Both the position numbers and the translations under genes were made by a program. The notes below the pieces were generated by a model, which had not been told where the DNA came from, did no database searches, and was given only the letters and a program-made list of their open reading frames with translations. Below are positions 7,343-13,815 of a DNA stretch of 14,121 bases, one piece after another. This stretch comes from Bacillota bacterium (lineage in GTDB: Bacteria; Bacillota; Clostridia; Acetivibrionales; DSM-1351), in contig JAEYNY010000136.1 of the NCBI GenBank assembly GCA_023412275.1, positions 1 through 14,121 of the forward strand. The letters run 5' to 3'. Numbering within the stretch: position 1 is the stretch's first letter; every line of letters starts with the position of its first letter.

Positions 7343-8134
7343 ATGGAAAAAAGTTTTATATCCATAAGGGATTTATATAAAACATTTAGAAGTAGGGACG
7401 GAAATTTTCCGGTGCTTAAAGGTATAAATCTTGAATTGGAAAAGGGTGATATATTCGGGATTGTAGGTTTCAGCGGTGCTGGAAAGTCCACTCTTATTAG
7501 GTGCATGAATTGTCTGGAAACGCCGGATTCAGGAGCAATAAGAATTGGTGATTACGAAATCACCGGTCTATCAAAAAAAGGACTCAATAAACATCGTCAG
7601 AAAATTGGAATGATATTTCAGCATTTTAATTTATTTGATTCAAGAACAGTTTTTGGAAATGTCGCCTATCCTCTTGAGATTGCAGGCCATACTAAAAAGC
7701 AGGTTGTAAAACGGGTGGAGGAAATACTCGAACTTGTTGATCTGAAGGAAAAAACCAACTGCCATGTGGGGCAGTTGAGCGGAGGTCAGAAGCAAAGGGT
7801 GGGCATTGCAAGAGCTCTTGCCAATAACCCGGATGTTCTTCTCAGCGATGAAGCCACTTCTGCCCTTGATCCGCAAACAACCTTGTCAGTACTTGATCTG
7901 CTGAAAGACATTAATAAAAAGTTGGGTCTTACGATTGTGTTAATAACCCATGAGCTTGAAGTTATCAAATATTCCTGCAATAACATGGCTGTGCTGGAAA
8001 ACGGCATAATAGTTGAGCAGGGCGGTGTCCGTGAGATATTTATGAATCCGAAAAGTGAGACGGCAAGGCTTTTTGTGAAGATAAATGCAGAGTTCGCCGC
8101 CAATCAATGGGTGAAGGAAGGGGAGTATATATGA
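7343..8134 (+). CDS. metN: MetN-type ABC importer ATPase without the C-terminal NIL domain
   Basis: This is the cytoplasmic ATPase of a methionine-type (MetNIQ) importer. The 263 residues hold Walker A GFSGAGKST (42-50), Q-loop Q93, signature LSGGQKQR (145-152), Walker B DVLLSDE (164-170) and switch His203. MetN proteins are usually about 340 residues, with a C-terminal NIL/ACT-like domain that senses methionine and inhibits transport. This one ends shortly after the ABC core, and the last codons overlap metI in an ATGA junction, so it is not a simple 3' frameshift. AAGGTGGTGA, overlapping the NifK-like stop, provides the ribosome site, tying transport to the reductase operon. The substrate may be methionine or another thioether. 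Confidence 0.88.
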   Translation: MEKSFISIRDLYKTFRSRDGNFPVLKGINLELEKGDIFGIVGFSGAGKSTLIRCMNCLETPDSGAIRIGDYEITGLSKKGLNKHRQKIGMIFQHFNLFDSRTVFGNVAYPLEIAGHTKKQVVKRVEEILELVDLKEKTNCHVGQLSGGQKQRVGIARALANNPDVLLSDEATSALDPQTTLSVLDLLKDINKKLGLTIVLITHELEVIKYSCNNMAVLENGIIVEQGGVREIFMNPKSETARLFVKINAEFAANQWVKEGEYI

Positions 8135-8841
8135 ATATGCAAAACAACAGTTTCTGGGGAGTTATCAGAAGCGCATTTGGCAAAAGTGTCTGGGAAATAG
8201 TGGCTCCTGCAATTGTTGATACTCTTTATATGACTTTACTGACTACCGTATTCACCCTTGTTCTGGGGGTAATACTTGGAATAATACTTGTTGTGACCGA
8301 TGGGCAGGGAGTCTATCCTATGCCGGCATTTAACAAAGTTCTGGGGGCTATGGTAAACATTCTCAGGTCATTGCCTTCCATGATATTGATTATTCTCACG
8401 CTCCCGCTTTCAAGACTGATGATAGGAAGGGCGTACGGCCCTGAAGCATGTATACTTGCGCTTGTTGCCAGCTGTGTTCCCATGTTTGGAAGACTTGTGG
8501 AAAGCAGTATACTGGAGGTTTCAAAGGGTAAGATTGAAGCGGCAAAGGCAATGGGCACACCAAATTACTATATTGTATTGAAGGTATTGCTGCCGGAAGC
8601 ACTGCCTTCACTTATAAGGGCGTTTACAGTAACCATAATAGCTGTTATTGCCACTACCGCACTGGCAGGGTCATTTGGTGCGGGAGGCCTTGGAGATGTA
8701 GCCATAAGGTTCGGCTATTCAAGGTTCAAAACAGACATACTCATTGCAGCAGTGCTTGTCCTGATTGTTCTCGTCCAACTGGTCCAGTTTCTAGGAGATA
8801 CAGTTTCAAAATATATAATTAAAAAACGTTTTCTATTATAA
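8131..8841 (+). CDS. metI: MetI-type ABC importer permease
   Basis: This is the membrane subunit of the MetNIQ-type importer, 236 residues with about five hydrophobic helices near 30-55, 68-92, 104-124, 161-181 and 202-222. The coupling loop EAAKAMG (136-142) and the following LPEALPSL are typical of MetI and contact the ATPase. The start ATG at 8131 overlaps the metN TGA (ATGA) and follows GGAAGGGGAG; the upstream in-frame ATG at 8107 lies inside metN and has no clear ribosome site. The N-terminus is somewhat longer than the usual MetI of about 220 residues. Confidence 0.9.
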   Translation: MNMQNNSFWGVIRSAFGKSVWEIVAPAIVDTLYMTLLTTVFTLVLGVILGIILVVTDGQGVYPMPAFNKVLGAMVNILRSLPSMILIILTLPLSRLMIGRAYGPEACILALVASCVPMFGRLVESSILEVSKGKIEAAKAMGTPNYYIVLKVLLPEALPSLIRAFTVTIIAVIATTALAGSFGAGGLGDVAIRFGYSRFKTDILIAAVLVLIVLVQLVQFLGDTVSKYIIKKRFLL

Positions 8842-8848
8842 CAAAAAA

Positions 8849-8885
8849 TTTACCATTATACATAGTAAACATATAGGAATGATTT
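8849..8885 (+). promoter_or_regulatory. Possible weak promoter or operator before metQ
   Basis: TTTACC (8849-8854) and TATAGG (8872-8877) have a 17-nt spacing, a poor match to a sigma-A promoter. An imperfect palindrome, TTTAC...GTAAA, spans 8849-8869. TAGGAATGATTT (8874-8885) repeats the candidate operator near 2017. These signals could raise metQ above the rest of the transporter, since binding proteins are usually made in excess. Each is weak alone. Confidence 0.25.
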
Positions 8886-8909
8886 ATATTTATAAAGGAG
8901 AATTATCAT

Positions 8910-9752
8910 ATGAATAATAGACGAATTATATCTATACTCCTGTTAATTTTATCAGTTACACTTTTCAGCGGCTGCGGCAGTACCGGCACTGCATCAAATT
9001 CAACTGTGCCTGTAAAAAATTTGTCAAAAGAAAATCCGGTTACACTGAAGGTACTGGCAGACCAAGTACCACATGCGGAGCTTCTGAATTTTGTCAAGCC
9101 CAGACTTGCCGAAGAGGGGGTCAAACTAGAAATTACGATTCTGCAGAATGACCATGGGAACGAAGATGTAAACAATGGAGAATTTGATGTTAACTTTTTT
9201 CAACACCAGCCATATTTAGATTCGGTGAAGGCAGAGAAAGGCTATGATCTTGCAAATGCAGGAAATATTCATGTTGAACCTATAGGTTTGTACTCTGATA
9301 AATACAAAACCAAGGAAGAAATACCAGACGGAGCTGTAATAGGTATTCCAAACGATGTTACAAACGAATACAGGGCTCTCAAAATACTTGAGGATAACGG
9401 ATTTCTGAAGCTCAGATCTGATTTGGAAGAACACGCCGCAACAGTGAAAGATATTGCTGAATATACAAAGAATATAAAAATAGAGGAAATTGATTCGGCT
9501 CAGCTTATACGGCTTAAAACTGATTTTGACGGATATATAACAAACACCAATAAGATTCTGGAAGCGGGAATTGATCCAAATACAGCACTGTTCAGAGAAG
9601 GAAAGGATTCACCCTATGCAAACATACTGGTAACCAAAACCAACCGGTTAAACGATCCTGCGGTTGTTGCATTAAAAAAGGCACTTACAACTGAGGAGGT
9701 GAGAAAGTTTATTGAAGAAAAATACAAAGGTGCTGTAATACCCGCATTTTAG
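8910..9752 (+). CDS. metQ: MetQ/NlpA-family substrate-binding lipoprotein
   Basis: This is the extracellular binding protein of the MetNIQ-type importer, 280 residues. The N-terminus NRRIISILLLILSVTLFSGC is a lipoprotein signal: basic residues, a hydrophobic core and a lipobox ending at C22, which would be lipid-anchored to the membrane. The mature part has NlpA-family landmarks such as HAELLNFVKP, FDVNFFQHQPYLD and IGIPNDVTNEYRAL. AAAGGAGAA lies upstream of the ATG. MetQ relatives bind methionine, cystine or related thioethers, and I cannot read the exact ligand from the sequence. Its presence next to the reductase suggests the ligand may be the reductase's substrate or the pathway's product. 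Confidence 0.9.
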   Translation: MNNRRIISILLLILSVTLFSGCGSTGTASNSTVPVKNLSKENPVTLKVLADQVPHAELLNFVKPRLAEEGVKLEITILQNDHGNEDVNNGEFDVNFFQHQPYLDSVKAEKGYDLANAGNIHVEPIGLYSDKYKTKEEIPDGAVIGIPNDVTNEYRALKILEDNGFLKLRSDLEEHAATVKDIAEYTKNIKIEEIDSAQLIRLKTDFDGYITNTNKILEAGIDPNTALFREGKDSPYANILVTKTNRLNDPAVVALKKALTTEEVRKFIEEKYKGAVIPAF

Positions 9753-9808
9753 CAAATTTACCATGAATAAAGGCAGAATGAATTTTGCACTCTTAAAGGA
9801 GTTGGAAA

Positions 9809-9865
9809 ATGGTTAACAGAATAGCAGTAGCTAGCAGTGACGGCATAAAAAAACATTTTAAATAA
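9809..9865 (+). pseudogene. 18-codon relic of a second NifX-like gene
   Basis: The ATG follows a strong AAAGGAG (9795-9801) by 7 nt and encodes MVNRIAVASSDGIKKHFK before TAA. Its start matches the NifX-like protein at 3287 (IAIASSDGK ... QHFG), with IAVASSDG conserved and then HF just before the stop. The rest of the domain is gone; only 35 nt separate this stop from the MccB-like start. It looks like the 5' stub left by an internal deletion, although a short translated peptide that couples the next gene cannot be excluded. Confidence 0.65.
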
Positions 9866-9900
9866 TTAACCAAAAGTAAATATCCAAAGGGGGATTTAAT

Positions 9901-11082
9901 ATGGAAAGTGACATGATGACAGAAGCGGACATGCAAAGCTTAACTAGTACGTTGGTAATACACGGTGGGACAGACGGAGATGAAAGGACCGGTGCCGTAA
10001 GTGTACCCATATATCAGACATCAACATACAGACAGCATGAGCTTGGTGTAAATAGCGGGTATGAATATTCAAGAACGGGTAACCCTACAAGGGAGGCCTT
10101 GGAATCGCTTATAAATGAGCTGGAGGGTGGAACGACGGGACTGGCCTTTGCCTCCGGAATGGCAGCTATAACTGCAGTACTGATGCTCCTTAAAAGCGGT
10201 GATAGTGTTATCATACCCAGTAATATCTACGGTGGAACCTTTAGAGTGCTTGACAAGATTTTTAAAAATTTCAATATAGATTATGAGATAGTAGATACAG
10301 CAGACTTGGCAGAGGTAGAAAAACGGATTAATCCAAATGTGAAGGCAATACTGATAGAAAGTCCTGCAAACCCTCTGCTTACTATAACAGATATAAAAGG
10401 TATATCGGAAATTGCCCACAGACACGGGGCTCTGGTTATAGTTGATAATACCTTTATGACCCCTTATCTGCAAAGGCCACTTAAACTGGGTGCAGACATA
10501 GTACTACACAGTGCCACAAAATATCTGGGAGGACACAGTGACGTAATTGCAGGCCTGGTTGTAGCAAAGGATAAATCCACAGGGGAACGTTTAAAGTTCA
10601 TACAGAATGCCACAGGTGGTGTTCTCTCTCCATTTGATTCGTGGCTCCTTATAAGAGGAATAAAGACGCTGACAGTGCGTATGGACAGACATGTTGAGAA
10701 TGCCCGGTATTTAGTTGAATTTCTGAAAAACCATGCGGGAGTTACAAAAATATATTATCCGGGGCTACCTGAAAGTGAAGGGTATTCAGTTCATAAACAA
10801 CAGGCTTTTGGCCCGGGAGCAATGATTTCCTTTGTATTGTCAGATGATTATGATATAAAGAAGTTTTTCAGAAGTATAAAAGTAATAACCCTTGGTGAAA
10901 GCCTGGGTGGAGTTGAATCTCTGGTTAGCCATCCTGCTAGTATGACTCATGCTTCCATACCTTATGAGGTAAGGCAGAAGGTGGGAATTGTTGACAATCT
11001 TATAAGACTATCTGTTGGGATTGAAGACAGGGAGACACTTATAAACGATCTTGAAAATGCTTTTCAAAAAGCAGGAAAGTGA
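9901..11082 (+). CDS. mccB: Cystathionine gamma-lyase-type PLP enzyme (MccB-like)
   Basis: This is a 393-residue member of the Cys/Met-metabolism PLP family, which includes cystathionine gamma-lyase, gamma-synthase, homocysteine lyase and acylhomoserine sulfhydrylase. Visible are YSRTGNPT (56-63), ASGMAAI, D182 in VDNTF, and the PLP lysine K207 in HSATKYLGGHSD. AAAGGGGG lies 7 nt before the ATG. An MccA-like gene follows after 8 nt. In Bacillus, MccA and MccB convert homocysteine to cysteine by reverse transsulfuration, and MccB can also release H2S. Because family members differ in a few residues, use of methanethiol or sulfide for synthesis is also possible. The exact reaction is uncertain. 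Confidence 0.8.
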   Translation: MESDMMTEADMQSLTSTLVIHGGTDGDERTGAVSVPIYQTSTYRQHELGVNSGYEYSRTGNPTREALESLINELEGGTTGLAFASGMAAITAVLMLLKSGDSVIIPSNIYGGTFRVLDKIFKNFNIDYEIVDTADLAEVEKRINPNVKAILIESPANPLLTITDIKGISEIAHRHGALVIVDNTFMTPYLQRPLKLGADIVLHSATKYLGGHSDVIAGLVVAKDKSTGERLKFIQNATGGVLSPFDSWLLIRGIKTLTVRMDRHVENARYLVEFLKNHAGVTKIYYPGLPESEGYSVHKQQAFGPGAMISFVLSDDYDIKKFFRSIKVITLGESLGGVESLVSHPASMTHASIPYEVRQKVGIVDNLIRLSVGIEDRETLINDLENAFQKAGK

Positions 11083-11090
11083 GGGCGTTT

Positions 11091-12002
11091 ATGAGATATT
11101 ATAATGACATTCGAGAGCTTATAGGTGGCACTCCTCTTCTAAAACTTAATCATTCTGATATAAGGGAAAATGTAAATATTTATGCAAAATTGGAGCTGTT
11201 TAATCCCGGCGGTAGTGTAAAAGACAGAATGGGAGTTGCACTTATAGAAGATGCAGAGAACAAAGGAATTTTGCAAAAAGGTTATACAATTGTAGAGGCT
11301 ACAGCCGGAAATGCCGGTATTGGAATAGCCTTAGCTGCATTAAACAAAGGATACAGGATTATATTTGCAGTTCCAGAGAAATTTTCACATGAAAAACTGG
11401 TTATAATGCAGGCTTTGGGAGCTGAAATAATACATACTCCCCTTGAAAAGGGAATGAACGGTGCATTTGAAAAAGTAGAGGAACTGCTGACAGAGGTAAA
11501 GAATTCTGTATGCCTTAGCCAATTTACCAATCCTGTAAATCCAAAGATTCACTACGAATCTACGGGACCTGAAATATATAATGATCTTGACGGAAAGGTA
11601 GACTATGTCGTAGCCGGAGCAGGTAGTGGCGGTACTATATCAGGAGTAATGAAGTATTTGAAGGAGCGAAATAAGAGCATAAAGGGCATACTGGCTGATC
11701 CGATTGGTTCCACAATGGGCGGAGGATTGCCCGGATGTTACTCAATAGAAGGAATAGGAAATACGTTTATGCCTGAAACCATGGACTGTTCACTAATTGA
11801 TGAAGTAATAAAAGTCAACGACAGTCAGGCGCTTGAACAGGTGAAACTCCTTGCTAAACAAGAGGGTTTGCTTGTAGGAACTTCTTCAGGAGCTGCAATG
11901 TACGCTGCAAAGGTTATTTCACAGAAGGTTAAAAATGCAAATATAGTAGTTATATTCCCTGACCGTGGTGACAGGTACATAAGTAAAAATATTTTCAAAT
12001 AA
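11091..12002 (+). CDS. mccA: MccA-like cystathionine beta-synthase / cysteine synthase
   Basis: This is a fold-type II PLP enzyme of 303 residues. The PLP lysine is K44 in NPGGSVKDRMG, the substrate loop is TAGNAGIG (71-78), and the phosphate loop is GAGSGGT (176-182). Segments such as AVPEKFS, ALGAEIIHTP and LAKQEGLLVGTSSGAA resemble Bacillus MccA (YrhA), which condenses O-acetylserine with homocysteine. There is no C-terminal CBS domain. The ATG at 11091 is 6 nt after GAGG; an in-frame GTG at 11079 overlaps the mccB stop and is less likely. It is the last gene of the cluster before a strong terminator. Plain O-acetylserine sulfhydrylase (CysK) activity is the main alternative. Confidence 0.82.
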   Translation: MRYYNDIRELIGGTPLLKLNHSDIRENVNIYAKLELFNPGGSVKDRMGVALIEDAENKGILQKGYTIVEATAGNAGIGIALAALNKGYRIIFAVPEKFSHEKLVIMQALGAEIIHTPLEKGMNGAFEKVEELLTEVKNSVCLSQFTNPVNPKIHYESTGPEIYNDLDGKVDYVVAGAGSGGTISGVMKYLKERNKSIKGILADPIGSTMGGGLPGCYSIEGIGNTFMPETMDCSLIDEVIKVNDSQALEQVKLLAKQEGLLVGTSSGAAMYAAKVISQKVKNANIVVIFPDRGDRYISKNIFK

Positions 12003-12019
12003 AACATTATATCCTCCAC

Positions 12020-12060
12020 AAAAAGGGGTATACACGGCTGTAAACCATATACCCCTTTTT
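12020..12060 (+). terminator. Strong intrinsic terminator closing the sulfur cluster
   Basis: AAAAAGGGGTATA (12020-12032) and TATACCCCTTTTT (12048-12060) form a perfect 13-bp stem around a 15-nt loop, followed by GATTTTTATT. The A-rich 5' arm would also allow some termination in the opposite direction. Confidence 0.92.
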
Positions 12061-12095
12061 GATTTTTATTATAAAGAATCAAATCTAAGACTCAA

Positions 12096-12124
12096 TTGAC
12101 AATTACTGATATGCCTTGTATAAT
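12096..12124 (+). promoter_or_regulatory. Full-consensus sigma-A promoter for the rsgA unit
   Basis: TTGACA (12096-12101) and TATAAT (12119-12124) are both exact consensus hexamers with a 17-nt spacer. Such a strong promoter in front of a leader with terminators is typical of genes controlled by attenuation. Confidence 0.9.
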
Positions 12125-12164
12125 TGGAAATGTACGGATAATAAGTAAGAAAGGAGTTGTTTTA

Positions 12165-12200
12165 ATGTCTGTAAAAAATGTTGAGGTGTCTTTCTATTAA
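12165..12200 (+). CDS. 11-codon leader peptide ORF
   Basis: ATG at 12165 is preceded by AAAGGAG (12150-12156) at 8-nt spacing and encodes MSVKNVEVSFY before TAA. It begins about 35 nt after the predicted transcription start. Hairpins begin 11 nt after its stop and lead into terminators. The layout fits ribosome-dependent attenuation, where stalling on a short ORF alters downstream folding. There is no run of one codon that would point to an amino-acid sensor. Confidence 0.55.
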   Translation: MSVKNVEVSFY

Positions 12201-12287
12201 TTAAATATTGGCACAGTATATTTAATTGATATTACTGTGCAGCTTCTTTCGAGCAACCTATATCGTGTATATATGCAGTTATGTGTC

Positions 12288-12315
12288 GGCACGCATTTAA
12301 GTAGCGTGTTTTTTT
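12288..12315 (+). terminator. First leader terminator
   Basis: CACGC (12290-12294) pairs with GCGTG (12304-12308), extendable by two G-U pairs. The loop is 9 nt and a run of seven T follows (12309-12315). It is of modest strength and lies before any long gene in the transcript. Confidence 0.65.
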
Positions 12316-12349
12316 ATTACATTTTTTGCATTGTAAAATGGCTTTTATA

Positions 12350-12380
12350 CCCGCAGGTGGTCGTTATCTGCGGGTTTTTT
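12350..12380 (+). terminator. Second, strong leader terminator
   Basis: CCCGCAG (12350-12356) and CTGCGGG (12368-12374) form a perfect GC-rich 7-bp stem with an 11-nt loop and six T directly after. It should stop most transcripts from the 12096 promoter unless an alternative fold or a ribosome prevents it. Confidence 0.85.
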
Positions 12381-12457
12381 GCGTGCTTTTTAGAGTTGCG
12401 AAAAAGTAAGAATGGAATAATAAATTTATTGAAAAATTCAAAAATGGAGTGATGATG

Positions 12458-12607
12458 ATGGCAAAAAAGAAAACTACTTTTGACTATATGAGAGAAATAC
12501 GTGGAAGCTGGGTTATAAATCCCAGAACCAGAGTTCAGGAAAATAATATGAGAAATAAAAAAAAGAGAAGGCAGGAAGAAAAGAAAATTATAAAGGACGG
12601 ATATTAA
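12458..12607 (+). CDS. Small basic protein of unknown function, 49 aa
   Basis: I do not recognise a named family. The ATG at 12458 (the last of three tandem ATGs) lies 6 nt after GGAGTG. The 49 residues include TTFDYMREIRGSWVINPRTR followed by a highly basic tail with clusters such as KKKRRQEEKK. The conserved-looking middle and the lysine/arginine-rich end suggest RNA or ribosome binding, but this is inference. The stop codon TAA abuts the rsgA ATG with no gap, so the two are very likely translationally coupled and may act together. The gene lies downstream of the attenuator leader and so shares its control. Confidence 0.65.
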   Translation: MAKKKTTFDYMREIRGSWVINPRTRVQENNMRNKKKRRQEEKKIIKDGY

Positions 12608-13663
12608 ATGAATATAAACGAATATGGTTGGGACGCGTATTATGAGAGTGAATGGCACAAAATGCACACTAAAGACATGTACCCGGCAAGAATAGTAGCA
12701 GACTACGGGCAAATGCTGAGAGTTGTTACTGACAAAGGAGAGTTATGTGTAAACAGACCCTTGCATAAAGATAATAATTATTTACAGCTTGCCGTGGGTG
12801 ATTGGATTGGTCTTGAAGAAATTGAAGAAGCGGAGTATCCGGTGGTACGCTTTGTACTTTCAAGAAAGACAAAGTTTTCAAGGGCTGCGGCAGGTTTAGA
12901 AGCAAAGGAGCAGATAGTTGCTGCAAATGTTGATACGGTTTTCCTTATACAATCATTAAACAGGGACTTCAACATGAAACGTCTGGAAAGATACCTTATA
13001 GCAGCCTGGGATAGTGGAGCTATGCCTGTTGTGGTACTTACAAAGGCTGACTGCTGTGATGACATACCGCAGAAGATGGCTGTAGCAGCGGCCTATGCAC
13101 CGGGTGTTGAAGTAATCAGTATCAGCAGTAAGACAGGAGAAGGGTTGGAAGAAATAAAGAAATTCCTGATACCCGGCAAAACAATAGCTTTGCTGGGTTC
13201 ATCAGGAGTGGGCAAATCAACACTTTTAAATACACTGGTGGGTAAAGAGCTTCTAAAAACACAGGAGATAAGGGAAGATGACAGTAGGGGGAGACACACC
13301 ACAACTCACAGGGAATTGGTGCTTTTACCTGAGGGAGGAATTCTTATGGATACGCCGGGAATGAGAGTCCTTTCCCTATGGGAGTGTGATATGGGTATGG
13401 AAATAATGTTCGGAGACGTGGAACAACTGACAGGCCAATGCCGGTTTTATGATTGTAAACACCAAAATGAACCGGGGTGTGCGGTCAGATTTGCTCTGGA
13501 ATCCGGGGAACTTGACAATGTCAGATGGGAAAGCTGGCTTAAACTACAAAAGGAAATGGCACACCTTGAGGCTAAAAAAGAGGGGAAGCTGAGATTACAA
13601 GAAAAGCAGTGGGGGCGACAGATATCAAAGCTTCAGAAGGAATTTCAAAAAGGTAGGGGTTGA
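12608..13663 (+). CDS. rsgA: RsgA/YjeQ-family ribosome-associated GTPase
   Basis: RsgA is a circularly permuted GTPase that checks late 30S subunit maturation. Motifs occur in permuted order: G4 TKAD (145-148), G5 SSK (173-175), G1 GSSGVGKST (197-205), G2 RGRHTTTH (227-234) and G3 DTPG (248-251). The zinc site is C278, C283, H285 and C291 in the usual CxFxDCxH...C pattern. An OB-fold precedes the GTPase. At 351 residues it is longer than the common RsgA of about 300; the extra part is a charged, probably helical C-terminus from about 315. It is not beside the prpC-prkC genes that usually flank housekeeping rsgA, so it may be a paralogue. It is read from the attenuated 12096 promoter. Confidence 0.9.
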   Translation: MNINEYGWDAYYESEWHKMHTKDMYPARIVADYGQMLRVVTDKGELCVNRPLHKDNNYLQLAVGDWIGLEEIEEAEYPVVRFVLSRKTKFSRAAAGLEAKEQIVAANVDTVFLIQSLNRDFNMKRLERYLIAAWDSGAMPVVVLTKADCCDDIPQKMAVAAAYAPGVEVISISSKTGEGLEEIKKFLIPGKTIALLGSSGVGKSTLLNTLVGKELLKTQEIREDDSRGRHTTTHRELVLLPEGGILMDTPGMRVLSLWECDMGMEIMFGDVEQLTGQCRFYDCKHQNEPGCAVRFALESGELDNVRWESWLKLQKEMAHLEAKKEGKLRLQEKQWGRQISKLQKEFQKGRG

Positions 13664-13708
13664 CAAAAACTGTGGTTTAAACTAAATATTTTGTTTTAGA
13701 ATTTTTAC

Positions 13709-13738
13709 TTTACAGTATATATTTTCTTATGTTATAAT
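13709..13738 (+). promoter_or_regulatory. Promoter for rplS
   Basis: TTTACA (13709-13714) and an exact TATAAT (13733-13738) are 18 nt apart. This gives rplS its own start, as expected if it is cut off from trmD. A second candidate, TTGACA (13660-13665) with TAAATA (13683-13688) at 17 nt, overlaps the rsgA stop. Confidence 0.7.
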
Positions 13739-13754
13739 ATCACTCGTGTGTAAT

Positions 13755-13806
13755 ACGGATGGTCCTCTGCACTTATGATGCACGAACATCTATGAGAGGA
13801 AGGAGG
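13755..13806 (+). ncRNA. Ribosomal protein L19 leader (cis-regulatory RNA)
   Basis: TCCTCT (13763-13768) pairs with AGAGGA (13795-13800), enclosing a small GCA/TGC hairpin and the unpaired ACGAACATCT. The structure ends at the AGGAGG ribosome site of rplS. Location, size and fold fit the L19 leader family of Firmicutes, thought to let L19 repress its own synthesis. The assignment is by eye, without a covariance-model search. Confidence 0.65.
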
Positions 13807-13815
13807 AAACAAATA

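Larger units (their letters stand above)
12201..12457 (+). promoter_or_regulatory. Structured 5' leader of the rsgA unit
   Basis: This stretch has no supportable protein gene. It contains GCACAGTA (12211-12218) pairing with TACTGTGC (12233-12240), then two terminator hairpins listed separately. After the second terminator, about 75 nt of AT-rich sequence leads to the ribosome site of the 49-aa gene. GCACGC (12289-12294), in the first terminator's left arm, can alternatively pair with GCGTGC (12381-12386), a possible antiterminator. Confidence 0.55.

Noticed and set aside
9763..9816. 17-codon ORF just after metQ
   Set aside because: It has no ribosome site, overlaps the start of the NifX relic and resembles nothing known.
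12237..12452. 71-aa open frame across the rsgA leader
   Set aside because: It has no ribosome site, runs through both leader terminators, and its hydrophobic composition reflects AT-rich DNA.
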